A stretch of DNA of 64,000 nucleotides from Corbicula japonica. Lineage: Eukaryota; Mollusca; Bivalvia; Venerida; Cyrenidae. Made by a program: the position numbers and the translations under genes. Location of the stretch: the NCBI GenBank assembly GCA_038501625.1, contig JAZAYU010000729.1, positions 103,952 through 167,951 of the forward strand, written 5' to 3'. Numbering within the stretch: the stretch's first letter is position 1; each line of letters starts with the position of its first letter. A model generated the notes under the pieces. That model worked only from the letters and a program-made list of their open reading frames with translations, was not told the DNA's origin and made no database searches. Below are positions 10,828 to 22,070 of the stretch, in pieces.

Positions 10828-11299
10828 ATCTAAAAAAAACAAATATCCTCTATATATTTGTATCCAAATAAGTGAGTTTCTGTGGTGACCAAACAGATAT
10901 GACAGAAAATTTATGCAGACCTTGCAAGCACAACATTAAGTCATTTTACAAATTATGAGCGCTTTGTAGTATGTATTGGTGTAATTTTGAAGCTTTTAGG
11001 CCAGAAAATCAATGTAACAAGTGAAGAAAAACATGCTGAGATGGCACTGATCATACTTGGGATAAAACCAACATATATAGAGAAAAGGGTTTATGATAAA
11101 AATGAAAAAAAAACAACCTTTATACATTGGTCATTTCCTATAGAGTAAAGGGTCAATACATCCTTTAAAATTAATAAATTAGGTCAATTTGAAATTAGTT
11201 TAGGAAGTTGATAATCCATTGATGATTTTCAGAATTTACTCCTGTCACGCAAAGATTTGGACCACTTAACTAAGTTGACATATGTTGTTTTTGTTGCAG

Positions 11300-11396
11300 A
11301 GTGAGGTGGTGGGTAGAAGCTCCAGTGAGGACGTACCAGTGAGTTCAAGTACGTCTGCCGAGGGTCCTCTTGTTACCAGACAACCAGCTGAAAGAG
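11300..11396 (+). CDS. Internal exon 3 of the unrecognised gene
   Basis: This 97-nt exon starts in phase 0 ('tttgttgcag|AGT') and ends in phase 1 ('GAAAGAG|gttatt'). It encodes SEVVGRSSSEDVPVSSSTSA and then EGPLVTRQPAER plus the first base of the next codon. That lone G joins AC at the start of the exon at 28446 to give Asp. The peptide is Ser-rich and probably disordered. The frame stays open for 61 more codons past the donor, so retention or an alternative 3' end is conceivable. An internal 'CCA|gtgagt' at about 11338 is another possible donor but would leave phase 0, which does not fit the exon at 28446. An identical copy lies at 16213-16309. Confidence 0.6.
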
Positions 11397-11579
11397 GTTA
11401 TTTAAATGTTTATTTACTTTCCACAGCAATTCTGAAAGAAATAATTTGTTATCAGCCTTTGAAGCCGAGAAGAAAAACATCAAAGTGCAAAGTAGATATA
11501 ATGTCAGAGCTTTTTCAGGGGCTTTTGGGAAAAAGACCCCTGCCCAAATTGGAATTTTTTTACATGGTCAGTAGTTAAC

Positions 11580-12030
11580 ACTTGTTGTCTGTCTGTGTGT
11601 CAGTCGGCCGGCTGGTCCAAACAATAACTGAAGAATGATTTGAACTACCAAACTTGATATGGAGATTTATAATGGGAAGTAGATGACCCTATGGTTTTTT
11701 GGAACAAAAGGTCAAAGGTCATGGTCACAATGACCTTTAATAGAAAATTGGTGTTTGATCACTAACTGACTAACAGTGAGACCTACAGTCAATAAACATG
11801 GTGTATAATTTTTTTATGGACAGTAGAAAACCCTATTGATTTTGGGGCAAAAATCAAAGGTCAAGGTCACAGTTACCTTTGGTTAAAAATTGGTTTCTGA
11901 TCAAAATCTGAATAACAGTTTGACTTCCAGTCGACATACATGTACTACAATAATTGCAAACTACTTCTACACTTTTCAAGATATTGTTTTTTGGCATTAA
12001 TTGACCCTAATGCTCCTTTATAAAAATGAG
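11580..12030 (+). repeat. Diverged tandem-unit repeat of the pearl-like type
   Basis: After 'tgtctgtctgtgtgtcagtcgg' come two diverged units with 'aaaggtcaaggtcac' and 'caaaggtcatggtcac', ending near 'gaggcacactctactgg'. The same sequence is at 16493-16943 in the assembly duplicate. Confidence 0.5.
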
Positions 12031-12300
12031 GCACACTCTACTGGTTCACAGAATAATAATGATTGTTGTGGGTTTAATTCTATAATATTATTGTAGTATA
12101 AAATACTTTGACCAAAAATAATTTTTTCGTTAGATATCTTTTATCTTGTTTGATGTTTTTGCAGAAAAAAATTAATAATTTAAAAAAAAAAAACGTCAGT
12201 TAAATAAACAAGCACACATTTGAGGGACACAAGAAACCAAGTGTGAGTCTTATGGTCTAGATTTATGTTCTGCAAAACTTATTTCTTTTTTTTCATTCTT

Positions 12301-12530
12301 ATGCCCCACAAAGTGGGAACCATATAGAGTTGCACTCGTCCTTTCGTCTGTACGTCCATACATCCTTATGTACATCCTCCAAATCTTGTGGCGTCAACTC
12401 CTCCTAAACTATCAAGCGAGTTTCTTTCAAACTTGCCCAGATGATCAAGCAGGATGTATAGATGATCGTAAAAAAGGAATTTTTCCTGTGCCCATTTTTA
12501 TCACGGTTATGGCCCTTTGTTATTATCAAA
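12301..12530 (+). mobile_element. 5' fragment of a pearl-like element
   Basis: A hairpin ATGCCCCACAAAGTGGGAACCAT (12301-12323, core CCCAC-aaa-GTGGG) is followed by 'actcgtcctttcgtctgtacgtcc' and a unit beginning 'caactcctcctaaacta', as in the 172-bp units. It is truncated, with no 3' hairpin. Its duplicate is at 17214-17443. Confidence 0.6.
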
Positions 12531-14940
12531 AATGAAATAAAAATACTGGCAATATAACCCATATCCATCAAAAGATGAAATAAAATACAAATGATAAATT
12601 ATGAGTTAACAGTCATGCTTTTTCAGCATGACATTTGTTGTTGATTGCATTTGTAAATCCCTGCTCCATTGTAAAAAGAGTACATGCATACACTTTTACT
12701 TGAGAGATACTTTACTTCATAATTAGTACTGTAAAAGTCCTCTTCAATGCCCTTCTGCTAATAAATCCCCCCATGTTATTTTTAAGGGAAAACTATCTGT
12801 ATTTATAATTCAATAACCTCCAGAATCTAATAATAAAATAAAAATAATTAATTTAAATAATAAGAGCCCCAGCCTTTCAGATGATGTAACGTCCCTAGGG
12901 CCCTTTAAAAGGAATTTTACAGTATTTTTCAAGAGTCATACTCATACTCTGTTGCTAGTGTAGCAGAAACAATCAATAAATGCATAAAATAAAATAATTA
13001 AACAATAGCTAAATGTTGCTACTGTTAAAGGTACTCAAAGCATACCTGATCCCTACTTTAAAGATAAAATACTTCTTCAAGTAAACTGGATGACTTGAAA
13101 CTTTCAATGTTTGCTAAACATAAAATGTATTTTACTATGGCCCAAGTATAAGGGGTGGGTGGGGCAGTGTAGGGATTTTTATTGGGTCATGTTTTTTATC
13201 TTTTTTTTTTAAAGTGTGCATGTCATAATTTTTCGATTTTTTACCATTGTGTAAATTTGAGATTGTGTTATTGACATGATGATCTAAATAAGAGACATTT
13301 ACGATATTTTGGAAGTCGAGTTAACTGACGTTATATCATCTGATCAAATTCTATAATCTTGTTTGGATCTTCCTAAGGTCTCTCTGACATCTCGACTAGC
13401 CTTTTAGTACTTGTTGTTTACTTAGCTGCCTCTTTCATTTATTTCAGTAAAACTTCTTACTGATATATTCATGTCACACAATGATACACATATGCTGTCA
13501 TGCTTCAATCTAGGTTTTCATTTATTTCTTGGCTTCTTTTTACACAATTATATTCAGATATATTGTTAGTGAAATGTATCTTTAGAATTGAATCAACATT
13601 TGGTTGAATTGTTTGAAATTTAAACCTATAGCTGCCTTGCCTATCAGTACTAAATTTGTCTTTTTACACAAAAATGGAGATTTTTAACGGCATTAATTTT
13701 ATAAAAACATAACTAGCAAAACCAAAAATATGCCTTTTTTCACACTATTACTATGGCAAATCTAATGCCAGAAAAATGTTTGTCTGTTTCATTTTCCTTC
13801 TTAGAAATATGTGTTTTTAACCAATTTCTGATGATTTTAAGTCAAAAAGAAAATGTTGGGGAAATCACTTAAGATCATCAGGTAAAATATCCACAAATGC
13901 TGTTTGTGCTCTGGTTCATCAAAAATTAACATTTCGCTGACAATTAGCAGAAAGATATTTGAAAATACATGTTGTATACTCATTCTCACTCTTGACACAA
14001 CCTCTTGTTACAGCGTTAAAAATGTTTGTCTGCTTCATTGTCACTTCCAGAAAAAAAAAAGCATTGCGGCGAAATCACTGTAGATTGTTGGAATCATAGC
14101 AAGTGTGCTAGAATGACTATCTGGTCCATTGTTGTTGTTGTTGTATAATCCCAGTTTAACGTGTCCATTGTTGTTGTTGTTGTATAATCCCAGTTCAACA
14201 CTCCTCCTTCCTTTGATCAAGGCCATTATGGTGTGGGCAAACTGACTGGTCCAAAAAAAGAAAGAACTAGGCTAATAATGGTCCAATCCATTCTAAAAGA
14301 ATATGCATACATTATAAGATATTCTCAACCTCAACATTACTACTAATTTTGATTTCAATTAGATTTTGAACCAGCGAGCAACCTCAGTAAACATCTGTTG
14401 CACTGCAACACATTAAAATGACGCCGATCACATTTTATGTCATGTGGCTGGCTTCTTTAAGAACAGCCGCTCCAATCACAAAGATGCTGCGTTAAACTTC
14501 AAAATAAGGTTTCGCTCTCAATCAATTTTGTTGTCGCTGTGAGCTCACTCTTCTTGAACTGAAAAGTTCGTTTTCTAAAGATTTGAATGGTACATTTAGC
14601 ATCGCAGCAATAACAAAAGGTGTGGCTTAAAGTAAAGCAACCTGAAGGCATGATTAACTACGAACAGCATTCTGTCAATTAAACTTTCTCACTACTTTTC
14701 AAAGGAAATATGTTGCCGCGCCACATGTTTGATGTTTTGGTTGCAAGCAAAAATCTTAACTGAAATCAAAATTTGCAGTAAGGAAGCTGCTCACCAATGA
14801 TATCATTGAATTGATGTTCAGGAGTATTATGTAATCTTTAGCTCAGCCAGACATTCTGGAACACACCTTTGGTTGACAAAACTGGTCTCCTGATTTAGTT
14901 TTATGATCTTGGGAACAGGTTAATCAGGTGTAATTTATGT
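12531..14940. other. Intron sequence, no gene
   Basis: AT-rich sequence. Bases 14128-14195 hold a 46-bp direct duplication containing (TTG)n; it is degenerate in the duplicate copy. Near 14878-14922 'acaaaactggtctcctgatttagttttatgatcttgg' looks like a diverged end of the CTGAG MITE. Confidence 0.5.
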
Positions 14941-15662
14941 TGATTATTTATGTATTGTAATAAGCCTCAAGAACTGGCAGGTTTCATTCACATCTTGTAT
15001 GGTTTCTTGTTGGAGAAGATATCCTGTGCGGTTAAGTTTGCTGTCTATTTTGTCTTTGAAAAGGAATTTGTATTGACAAGGTTTTCTTTGAAAAACCCTT
15101 GTTATTTAGATTGGGGTATGTCGTTGGCTTGCGGATGGCAGGCATGTGTTAAATTTCATTAACAAATTTTTTGTTTAAGTTTTCTTTTTTTCTCAGTAAC
15201 CATTTAAGACATATCTTTGAAACTTAACAAAGGTATCTGACATCAAATAGCAATTATGAGAACAAGTTTTATAACGCTTGACTGCAACCCGACAGATCCT
15301 TGTTATCTTCCCAGTTCTTACCATATGAACCTCACACATACTTTTATTCTTTTTTTGTCCAGGACTTAAATCACCTTCACATTAACTAGAGAAGAAAAAA
15401 TAAATACCTAATGCCAACTATTATTATTCTGCATAACATGGCTTCCAGAAATCAGTCAAAAACAAAATTAAAACCACTGATTTTTTATGTAAGCATTTTG
15501 CTGGAGTCATTTAACATCCTGTCTAAAAGTACTTCTGTTTAAACAACCATTAAAAATACTTCCAGACAACTTTCATACCACAATGTCCCTTAAATTGCAT
15601 GTTTCCAGTCAATTCACGGTTGCAAAATATCATTTTAATGTTGCCTAAAAGCTTGTGACCCA
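14941..15662. other. Intron sequence; empty site of the 1.5 kb transposon at 15489-15491
   Basis: Here the sequence reads 'ttttttatgtaagcatt', while the other copy has a 1,500-bp element between duplicated TA at the same point. No gene is seen. Confidence 0.75.
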
Positions 15663-16162
15663 NNNNNNNNNNNNNNNNNNNNNNNNNNNNNNNNNNNNNN
15701 NNNNNNNNNNNNNNNNNNNNNNNNNNNNNNNNNNNNNNNNNNNNNNNNNNNNNNNNNNNNNNNNNNNNNNNNNNNNNNNNNNNNNNNNNNNNNNNNNNNN
15801 NNNNNNNNNNNNNNNNNNNNNNNNNNNNNNNNNNNNNNNNNNNNNNNNNNNNNNNNNNNNNNNNNNNNNNNNNNNNNNNNNNNNNNNNNNNNNNNNNNNN
15901 NNNNNNNNNNNNNNNNNNNNNNNNNNNNNNNNNNNNNNNNNNNNNNNNNNNNNNNNNNNNNNNNNNNNNNNNNNNNNNNNNNNNNNNNNNNNNNNNNNNN
16001 NNNNNNNNNNNNNNNNNNNNNNNNNNNNNNNNNNNNNNNNNNNNNNNNNNNNNNNNNNNNNNNNNNNNNNNNNNNNNNNNNNNNNNNNNNNNNNNNNNNN
16101 NNNNNNNNNNNNNNNNNNNNNNNNNNNNNNNNNNNNNNNNNNNNNNNNNNNNNNNNNNNNNN
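15663..16162. other. Assembly gap, exactly 500 N
   Basis: A round-number N run is a scaffolding placeholder and not a measured distance. Sequence on both sides overlaps (see the duplication), so the true gap may be zero or negative. Confidence 0.98.
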
Positions 16163-16212
16163 CAAAGATTTGGACCACTTAACTAAGTTGACATATGTTG
16201 TTTTTGTTGCAG

Positions 16213-16309
16213 AGTGAGGTGGTGGGTAGAAGCTCCAGTGAGGACGTACCAGTGAGTTCAAGTACGTCTGCCGAGGGTCCTCTTGTTACCAGACAACCAG
16301 CTGAAAGAG
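16213..16309 (+). CDS. Second copy of exon 3, probably an assembly duplicate
   Basis: The sequence is identical to 11300-11396, including both splice sites (offset 4,913). Being 97 nt (phase 0 to 1), two copies cannot both be spliced into one mRNA without a frameshift. Mutually exclusive exons are formally possible, but the duplication boundaries coincide with the gap edges. An overlap of two contigs or haplotypes is the simpler reading. Confidence 0.5.
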
Positions 16310-17213
16310 GTTATTTAAATGTTTATTTACTTTCCACAGCAATTCTGAAAGAAATAATTTGTTATCAGCCTTTGAAGCCGAGAAGAAAAACATCAAAGTG
16401 CAAAGTAGATATAATGTCAGAGCTTTTTCAGGGGCTTTTGGGAAAAAGACCCCTGCCCAAATTGGAATTTTTTTACATGGTCAGTAGTTAACACTTGTTG
16501 TCTGTCTGTGTGTCAGTCGGCCGGCTGGTCCAAACAATAACTGAAGAATGATTTGAACTACCAAACTTGATATGGAGATTTATAATGGGAAGTAGATGAC
16601 CCTATGGTTTTTTGGAACAAAAGGTCAAAGGTCATGGTCACAATGACCTTTAATAGAAAATTGGTGTTTGATCACTAACTGACTAACAGTGAGACCTACA
16701 GTCAATAAACATGGTGTATAATTTTTTTATGGACAGTAGAAAACCCTATTGATTTTGGGGCAAAAATCAAAGGTCAAGGTCACAGTTACCTTTGGTTAAA
16801 AATTGGTTTCTGATCAAAATCTGAATAACAGTTTGACTTCCAGTCGACATACATGTACTACAATAATTGCAAACTACTTCTACACTTTTCAAGATATTGT
16901 TTTTTGGCATTAATTGACCCTAATGCTCCTTTATAAAAATGAGGCACACTCTACTGGTTCACAGAATAATAATGATTGTTGTGGGTTTAATTCTATAATA
17001 TTATTGTAGTATAAAATACTTTGACCAAAAATAATTTTTTCGTTAGATATCTTTTATCTTGTTTGATGTTTTTGCAGAAAAAAATTAATAATTTAAAAAA
17101 AAAAAACGTCAGTTAAATAAACAAGCACACATTTGAGGGACACAAGAAACCAAGTGGGAGTCTTATGGTCTAGATTTATGTTCTGCAAAACTTATTTCTT
17201 TTTTTTCATTCTT

Positions 17214-17443
17214 ATGCCCCACAAAGTGGGAACCATATAGAGTTGCACTCGTCCTTTCGTCTGTACGTCCATACATCCTTATGTACATCCTCCAAATCTT
17301 GTGGCGTCAACTCCTCCTAAACTATCAAGCGAGTTTCTTTCAAACTTGCCCAGATGATCAAGCAGGATGTATAGATGATCGTAAAAAAGGAATTTTTCCT
17401 GTGCCCATTTTTATCACTGTTATGGCCCTTTGTTATTATCAAA
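17214..17443 (+). mobile_element. 5' fragment of a pearl-like element (duplicate of 12301-12530)
   Basis: It has the same hairpin start and the same truncation as the left copy, with one visible substitution (tatcacTgttatgg). Confidence 0.55.
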
Positions 17444-20397
17444 AATGAAATAAAAATACTGGCAATATAACCCATATCCATCAAAAGATGAAATAAAATA
17501 CAAATGATAAATTATGAGTTAACAGTCATGCTTTTTCAGCATGACATTTGTTGTTGATTGCATTTGTAAATCCCTGCTCCATTGTAAAAAGAGTACATGC
17601 ATACACTTTTACTTGAGAGATACTTTACTTCATAATTAGTACTGTAAAAGTCCTCTTCAATGCCCTTCTGCTAATAAATCCCCCCATGTTATTTTTAAGG
17701 GAAAACTATCTGTATTTATAATTCAATAACCTCCAGAATCTAATAATAAAATAAAAATAATTAATTTAAATAATAAGAGCCCCAGCCTTTCAGATGATGT
17801 AACGTCCCTAGGGCCCTTTAAAAGGAATTTTACAGTATTTTTCAAGAGTCATACTCATACTCTGTTGCTAGTGTAGCAGAAACAATCAATAAATGCATAA
17901 AATAAAATAATTAAACAATAGCTAAATGTTGCTACTGTTAAAGGTACTCAAAGCATACCTGATCCCTACTTTAAAGATAAAATACTTCTTCAAGTAAACT
18001 GGATGACTTGAAACTTTCAATGTTTGCTAAACATAAAATGTATTTTACTATGGCCCAAGTATAAGGGGTGGGTGGGGCAGTGTAGGGATTTTTATTGGGT
18101 CATGTTTTTTATCTTTTTTTTTAAAGTGTGCATGTCATAATTTTTCGATTTTTTACCATTGTGTAAATTTGAGATTGTGTTATTGACATGATGATCTAAA
18201 TAAGAGACATTTACGATATTTTGGAAGTCGAGTTAACTGACGTTATATCATCTGATCAAATTCTATAATCTTGTTTGGATCTTCCTAAGGTCTCTCTGAC
18301 ATCTCGACTAGCCTTTTAGTACTTGTTGTTTACTTAGCTGCCTCTTTCATTTATTTCAGTAAAACTTCTTACTGATATATTCATGTCACACAATGATACA
18401 CATATGCTGTCATGCTTCAATCTAGGTTTTCATTTATTTCTTGGCTTCTTTTTACACAATTATATTCAGATATATTGTTAGTGAAATGTATCTTTAGAAT
18501 TGAATCAACATTTGGTTGAATTGTTTGAAATTTAAACCTATAGCTGCCTTGCCTATCAGTACTAAATTTGTCTTTTTACACAAAAATGGAGATTTTTAAC
18601 GGCATTAATTTTATAAAAACATAACTAGCAAAACCAAAAATATGCCTTTTTTCACACTATTACTATGGCAAATCTAATGCCAGAAAAATGTTTGTTTCAA
18701 TTTCCTTCTTAGAAATATGTGTTTTTAACCAATTTCTGATGATTTTAAGTCAAAAAGAAAATGTTGGGGAAATCACTTAAGATCATCAGGTAAAATATCC
18801 ACAAATGCTGTTTGTGCTCTGGTTCATCAAAAATTAACATTTCGCTGACAATTAGCAGAAAGATATTTGAAAATACATGTTGTATACTCATTCTCACTCT
18901 TGACACAACCTCTTGTTACAGCGTTAAAAATGTTTGTCTGCTTCATTGTCACTTCCAGAAAAAAAAAGCATTGCGGCGAAATCACTGTAGATTGTTGGAA
19001 TCATAGCAAGTGTGCTAGAATGACTATCTGGTCCATTGTTTTTGATGTTGTATTTCCCAGTTTAACGTGTCCATTGTTGTTGTTGTTGTATAATCCCAGT
19101 TCAACACTCCTCCTTCCTTTGATCAAGGCCATTATGGTGTGGGCAAACTGACTGGTCCAAAAAAAGAAAGAACTAGGCTAATAATGGTCCAATCCATTCT
19201 AAAAGAATATGCATACATTATAAGATATTCTCAACCTCAACATTACTACTAATTTTGATTTCAATTAGATTTTGAACCAGCGAGCAACCTCCGTAAACAT
19301 CTGTTGCACTGCAACACATTAAAATGACGCCGATCACATTTTATGTCATGTGGCTGGCTTCTTTAAGAACAGCCGCTCCAATCACGAAGATGCTGCGTTA
19401 AACTTCAAAATAAGGTTTCGCTCTCAATCAATTTTGTTGTCGCTGTGAGCTCACTCTTCTTGAACTGAAAAGTTCGTTTTCTAAAGATTTGAATGGTACA
19501 TTTAGCATCGCAGCAATAACAAAAGGTGTGGCTTAAAGTAAAGCAACCTGAAGGCATGATTAACTACGAACAGCATTCTGTCAATTAAACTTTCTCACTA
19601 CTTTTCAAAGGAAATATGTTGCCGCGCCACATGTTTGATGTTTTGGTTGCAAGCAAAAATCTTAACTGAAATCAAAATTTGCAGTAAGGAAGCTGCTCAC
19701 CAATGATATCATTGAATTGATGTTCAGGAGTATTATGTAATCTTTAGCTCAGCCAGACATTCTGGAACACACCTTTGGTTGACAAAACTGGTCTCCTGAT
19801 TTAGTTTTATGATCTTGGGAACAGGTTAATCAGGTGTAATTTATGTTGATTATTTATGTATTATAATAAGCCTCAAGAACTGGCAGGTTTCATTCACATC
19901 TTATATGGTTTCTTGTTGGAGAAGATATCCTGTGCGGTTAAGTTTGCTGTCTATTTTGTCTTTGAAAAGGAATTTGTATTGACAAGGTTTTCTTTGAAAA
20001 ACCCTTGTTATTTAGATTGGGGTATGTCGTTGGCTTGCGGATGGCAGGCATGTGTTAAATTTCATTAACAAATTTTTTGTTTAAGTTTTCTTTTTTTCTC
20101 AGTAACCATTTAAGACATATCTTTGAAACTTAACAAAGGTATCTGACATCAAATAGCAATTATGAGAACAAGTTTTATAACGCTTGACTGCAACCCGACA
20201 GATCCTTGTTATCTTCCCAGTTCTTACCATATGAACCTCACACATACTTTTATTCTTTTTTTGTCCAGGACTTAAATCACCTTCACATTAACTAGAGAAG
20301 AAAAAATAAATACCTAATGCCAACTATTATTATTCTGCATAACATGGCTTCCAGAAATCAGTCAAAAACAAAATTAAAACCACTGATTTTTTATGTA

Positions 20398-21897
20398 CCG
20401 TATTTTCCCGCTTATAAGACGGGGTTTTTTCCTTTGAAAATAGCCTTAAAAGTAGGGGACCCGTCTTATAAGCGCGATCTACAAGAAGATTTCGTTTTTT
20501 GGCAGGTACTTTTTAAAGTTTCTGATAAAAACATACGATTTTTTAAATCTGGCCATTATCTATCGGTAATTTTTCGGTAATTTATTTTCGACGAGCATTT
20601 GTAATATAAGTTTGACCGATTTTTTTCTTGGTTTAGTAATAAAAATTTTTTAAATATTTTTCATATTGAAGATATAATTTGGAAATTATTATGGAAAGCA
20701 CTCGATGTTGATATAAGCAATGTTTGTTGTAAGGACTATTATTTATTATGATATAATTGGCATAGTTCACTGTTCATGTTGGCCAGAGTAATAATGCTAA
20801 TTGAATATTTCAGCCAGTTTGCATGTTGTTATAATCTTAAATTTTCCCACTGCTTTTCAGTTTTAAGAAAATTGTCACAGCCGTAATAATTGCCTAAGGC
20901 TGTATTGTTTGAATCTGTCACCAGTTATTGTAAATTGATTAACAGACATTGCTGTCAACACCTCTTGCAAACTCGAAAATGCAGATTATATGACACAAAC
21001 TCTGCATGAATTGAAATGACAGGATACAGTTTGTTTGCCCCGAGGCTTGATTGTTCTTGCTATTCGCCATTGACAAAGTTTAATTGAGTTTAACATCTGG
21101 ACAATAGATTAATATTCAAGTGTCAAAAGCTTGCATACAGGCAAAGACTGAAATTAACAGTTAAATGCGCAGTGGTGATACACAATCATCAATAATCTTA
21201 GAGGATGTCACGATAGAGAAAGATCTAAAAAACATTTTAGGATGTGTTCCAATGACTGAGCGTTAAAGATATCAAGTTTACCAAAAAATTTGCCGATTTT
21301 TTTACGAGATTCACACTTATTAGAATATGTATCAATGACGGAGCTTCGAAAATATTGCACTTGCCGAAAATATTGCCGATTTTTCTCAGATTTTTTTGAG
21401 AAATTCACAGTAATTAGGATATGTTAATGACGGAGCTTCGAAATATTAATTTTACCGAAAAAATTGCCGATTTTTAGCCGATATTTTTCGAAATTCACAC
21501 TTATTAGGAAATGTTCCAATGACGGAACTTCGAAAAATATTAAATTTTCCCGAAAAATTGCCGATTTTTCGCCGAATTTTTTTTGCGAAATTCACACTTA
21601 TTAGAATGTTTTCCAATTACGAAGCCTCGAAAAACTTAAATTTACCGAAAAAATTGCCGATTTTTTGGGTCTAAATTCACTCTTATTAGGATATGTTCCA
21701 GTTACGTAGCTTCGAAAATGTTACATTTGCCGAAAATTTCGCCGATTTTTTTTTTGCGAAATTCAAAAATTTCGGGTCTGAACTCACTGAAATTTCACCC
21801 CGTCTTATAAACGGGTCTATACAAAAAACTCAGATTTTGGCGGCAAAGTAGGGGTCCCGTCTTATAAGCGGATCGCCTTATAAGCGGGAAAATACGG
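20398..21897. mobile_element. 1,500-bp TIR transposon, present in one copy only
   Basis: Terminal inverted repeats CCGTATTTTCCCGCTTATAA are perfect for about 21 bp, flanked by TA at 20396-20397 and 21898-21899. Subterminal 'gacccgtcttataagcg' motifs repeat at both ends. The interior holds about six diverged 80-100 bp units (21240-21790) with 'atgacggagcttcgaaaatatt' and 'gccgattttt'. There is no transposase frame, so it is non-autonomous. TA duplication fits Tc1/mariner/pogo-type or related superfamilies; I cannot assign one. Confidence 0.9.
21225..21790. repeat. Internal diverged 80-100 bp tandem units of the TIR transposon
   Basis: Around six copies share 'cttattag(g)atatgttccaatgacggagcttcgaaaat' and 'accgaaaaaattgccgattttt', with substitutions and length changes. 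Confidence 0.8.
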
Positions 21898-22070
21898 TAA
21901 GCATTTTGCTGGAGTCATTTAACATCCTGTCTAAAAGTACTTCTGTTTAAACAACCATTAAAAATACTTCCAGACAACTTTCATACCACAATGTCCCTTA
22001 AATTGCATGTTTCCAGTCAATTCACGGTTGCAAAATATCATTTTAATGTTGCCTAAAAGCTTGTGACCCA

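Larger units (their letters stand above)
10441..10830. mobile_element. Palindromic MITE-like element
   Basis: It opens with 'gtgaaataaaagtggtattt', a small inverted repeat around GTGAAATA, and ends with the large hairpin at 10723-10827. It contains a double CRE motif (10593-10608). No target duplication was identified, so boundaries are approximate. Confidence 0.5.
10292..11299. other. Intron holding a palindromic element
   Basis: See the element at 10441-10830. Bases 10840-11299 show nothing else apart from the acceptor of exon 3. Confidence 0.5.
11250..15662. other. Left copy of a 4.4 kb assembly duplication
   Basis: From 'caaagatttggaccac' to 'gcttgtgaccca' the sequence matches 16163-22070 base for base, apart from about a dozen substitutions, a few short indels and the 1.5 kb transposon. 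It ends exactly at the N run. Confidence 0.9.
16163..22070. other. Right copy of the assembly duplication, with transposon
   Basis: It begins at the gap edge with 'caaagatttggacc' (matching 11250) and ends at 'gcttgtgaccca' (matching 15662). It then continues into unique sequence 'caaaacattaaag'. It is longer than the left copy by about 1.5 kb because of the element at 20398-21897. Confidence 0.9.

Noticed and set aside
11282..11578. 98-codon open frame (and identical one at 16195-16491) as a stand-alone gene
   Set aside because: It starts in the intron before a splice acceptor and runs past a donor. Only the 97 nt between them agree in phase with other exons.
15635..16261. Long open frames across the N run
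   Set aside because: Artefact of translating unknown bases.
16213..16309. Mutually exclusive duplicated exon
   Set aside because: The copies are identical and the duplication boundaries coincide with the N gap, so an assembly overlap is more likely.
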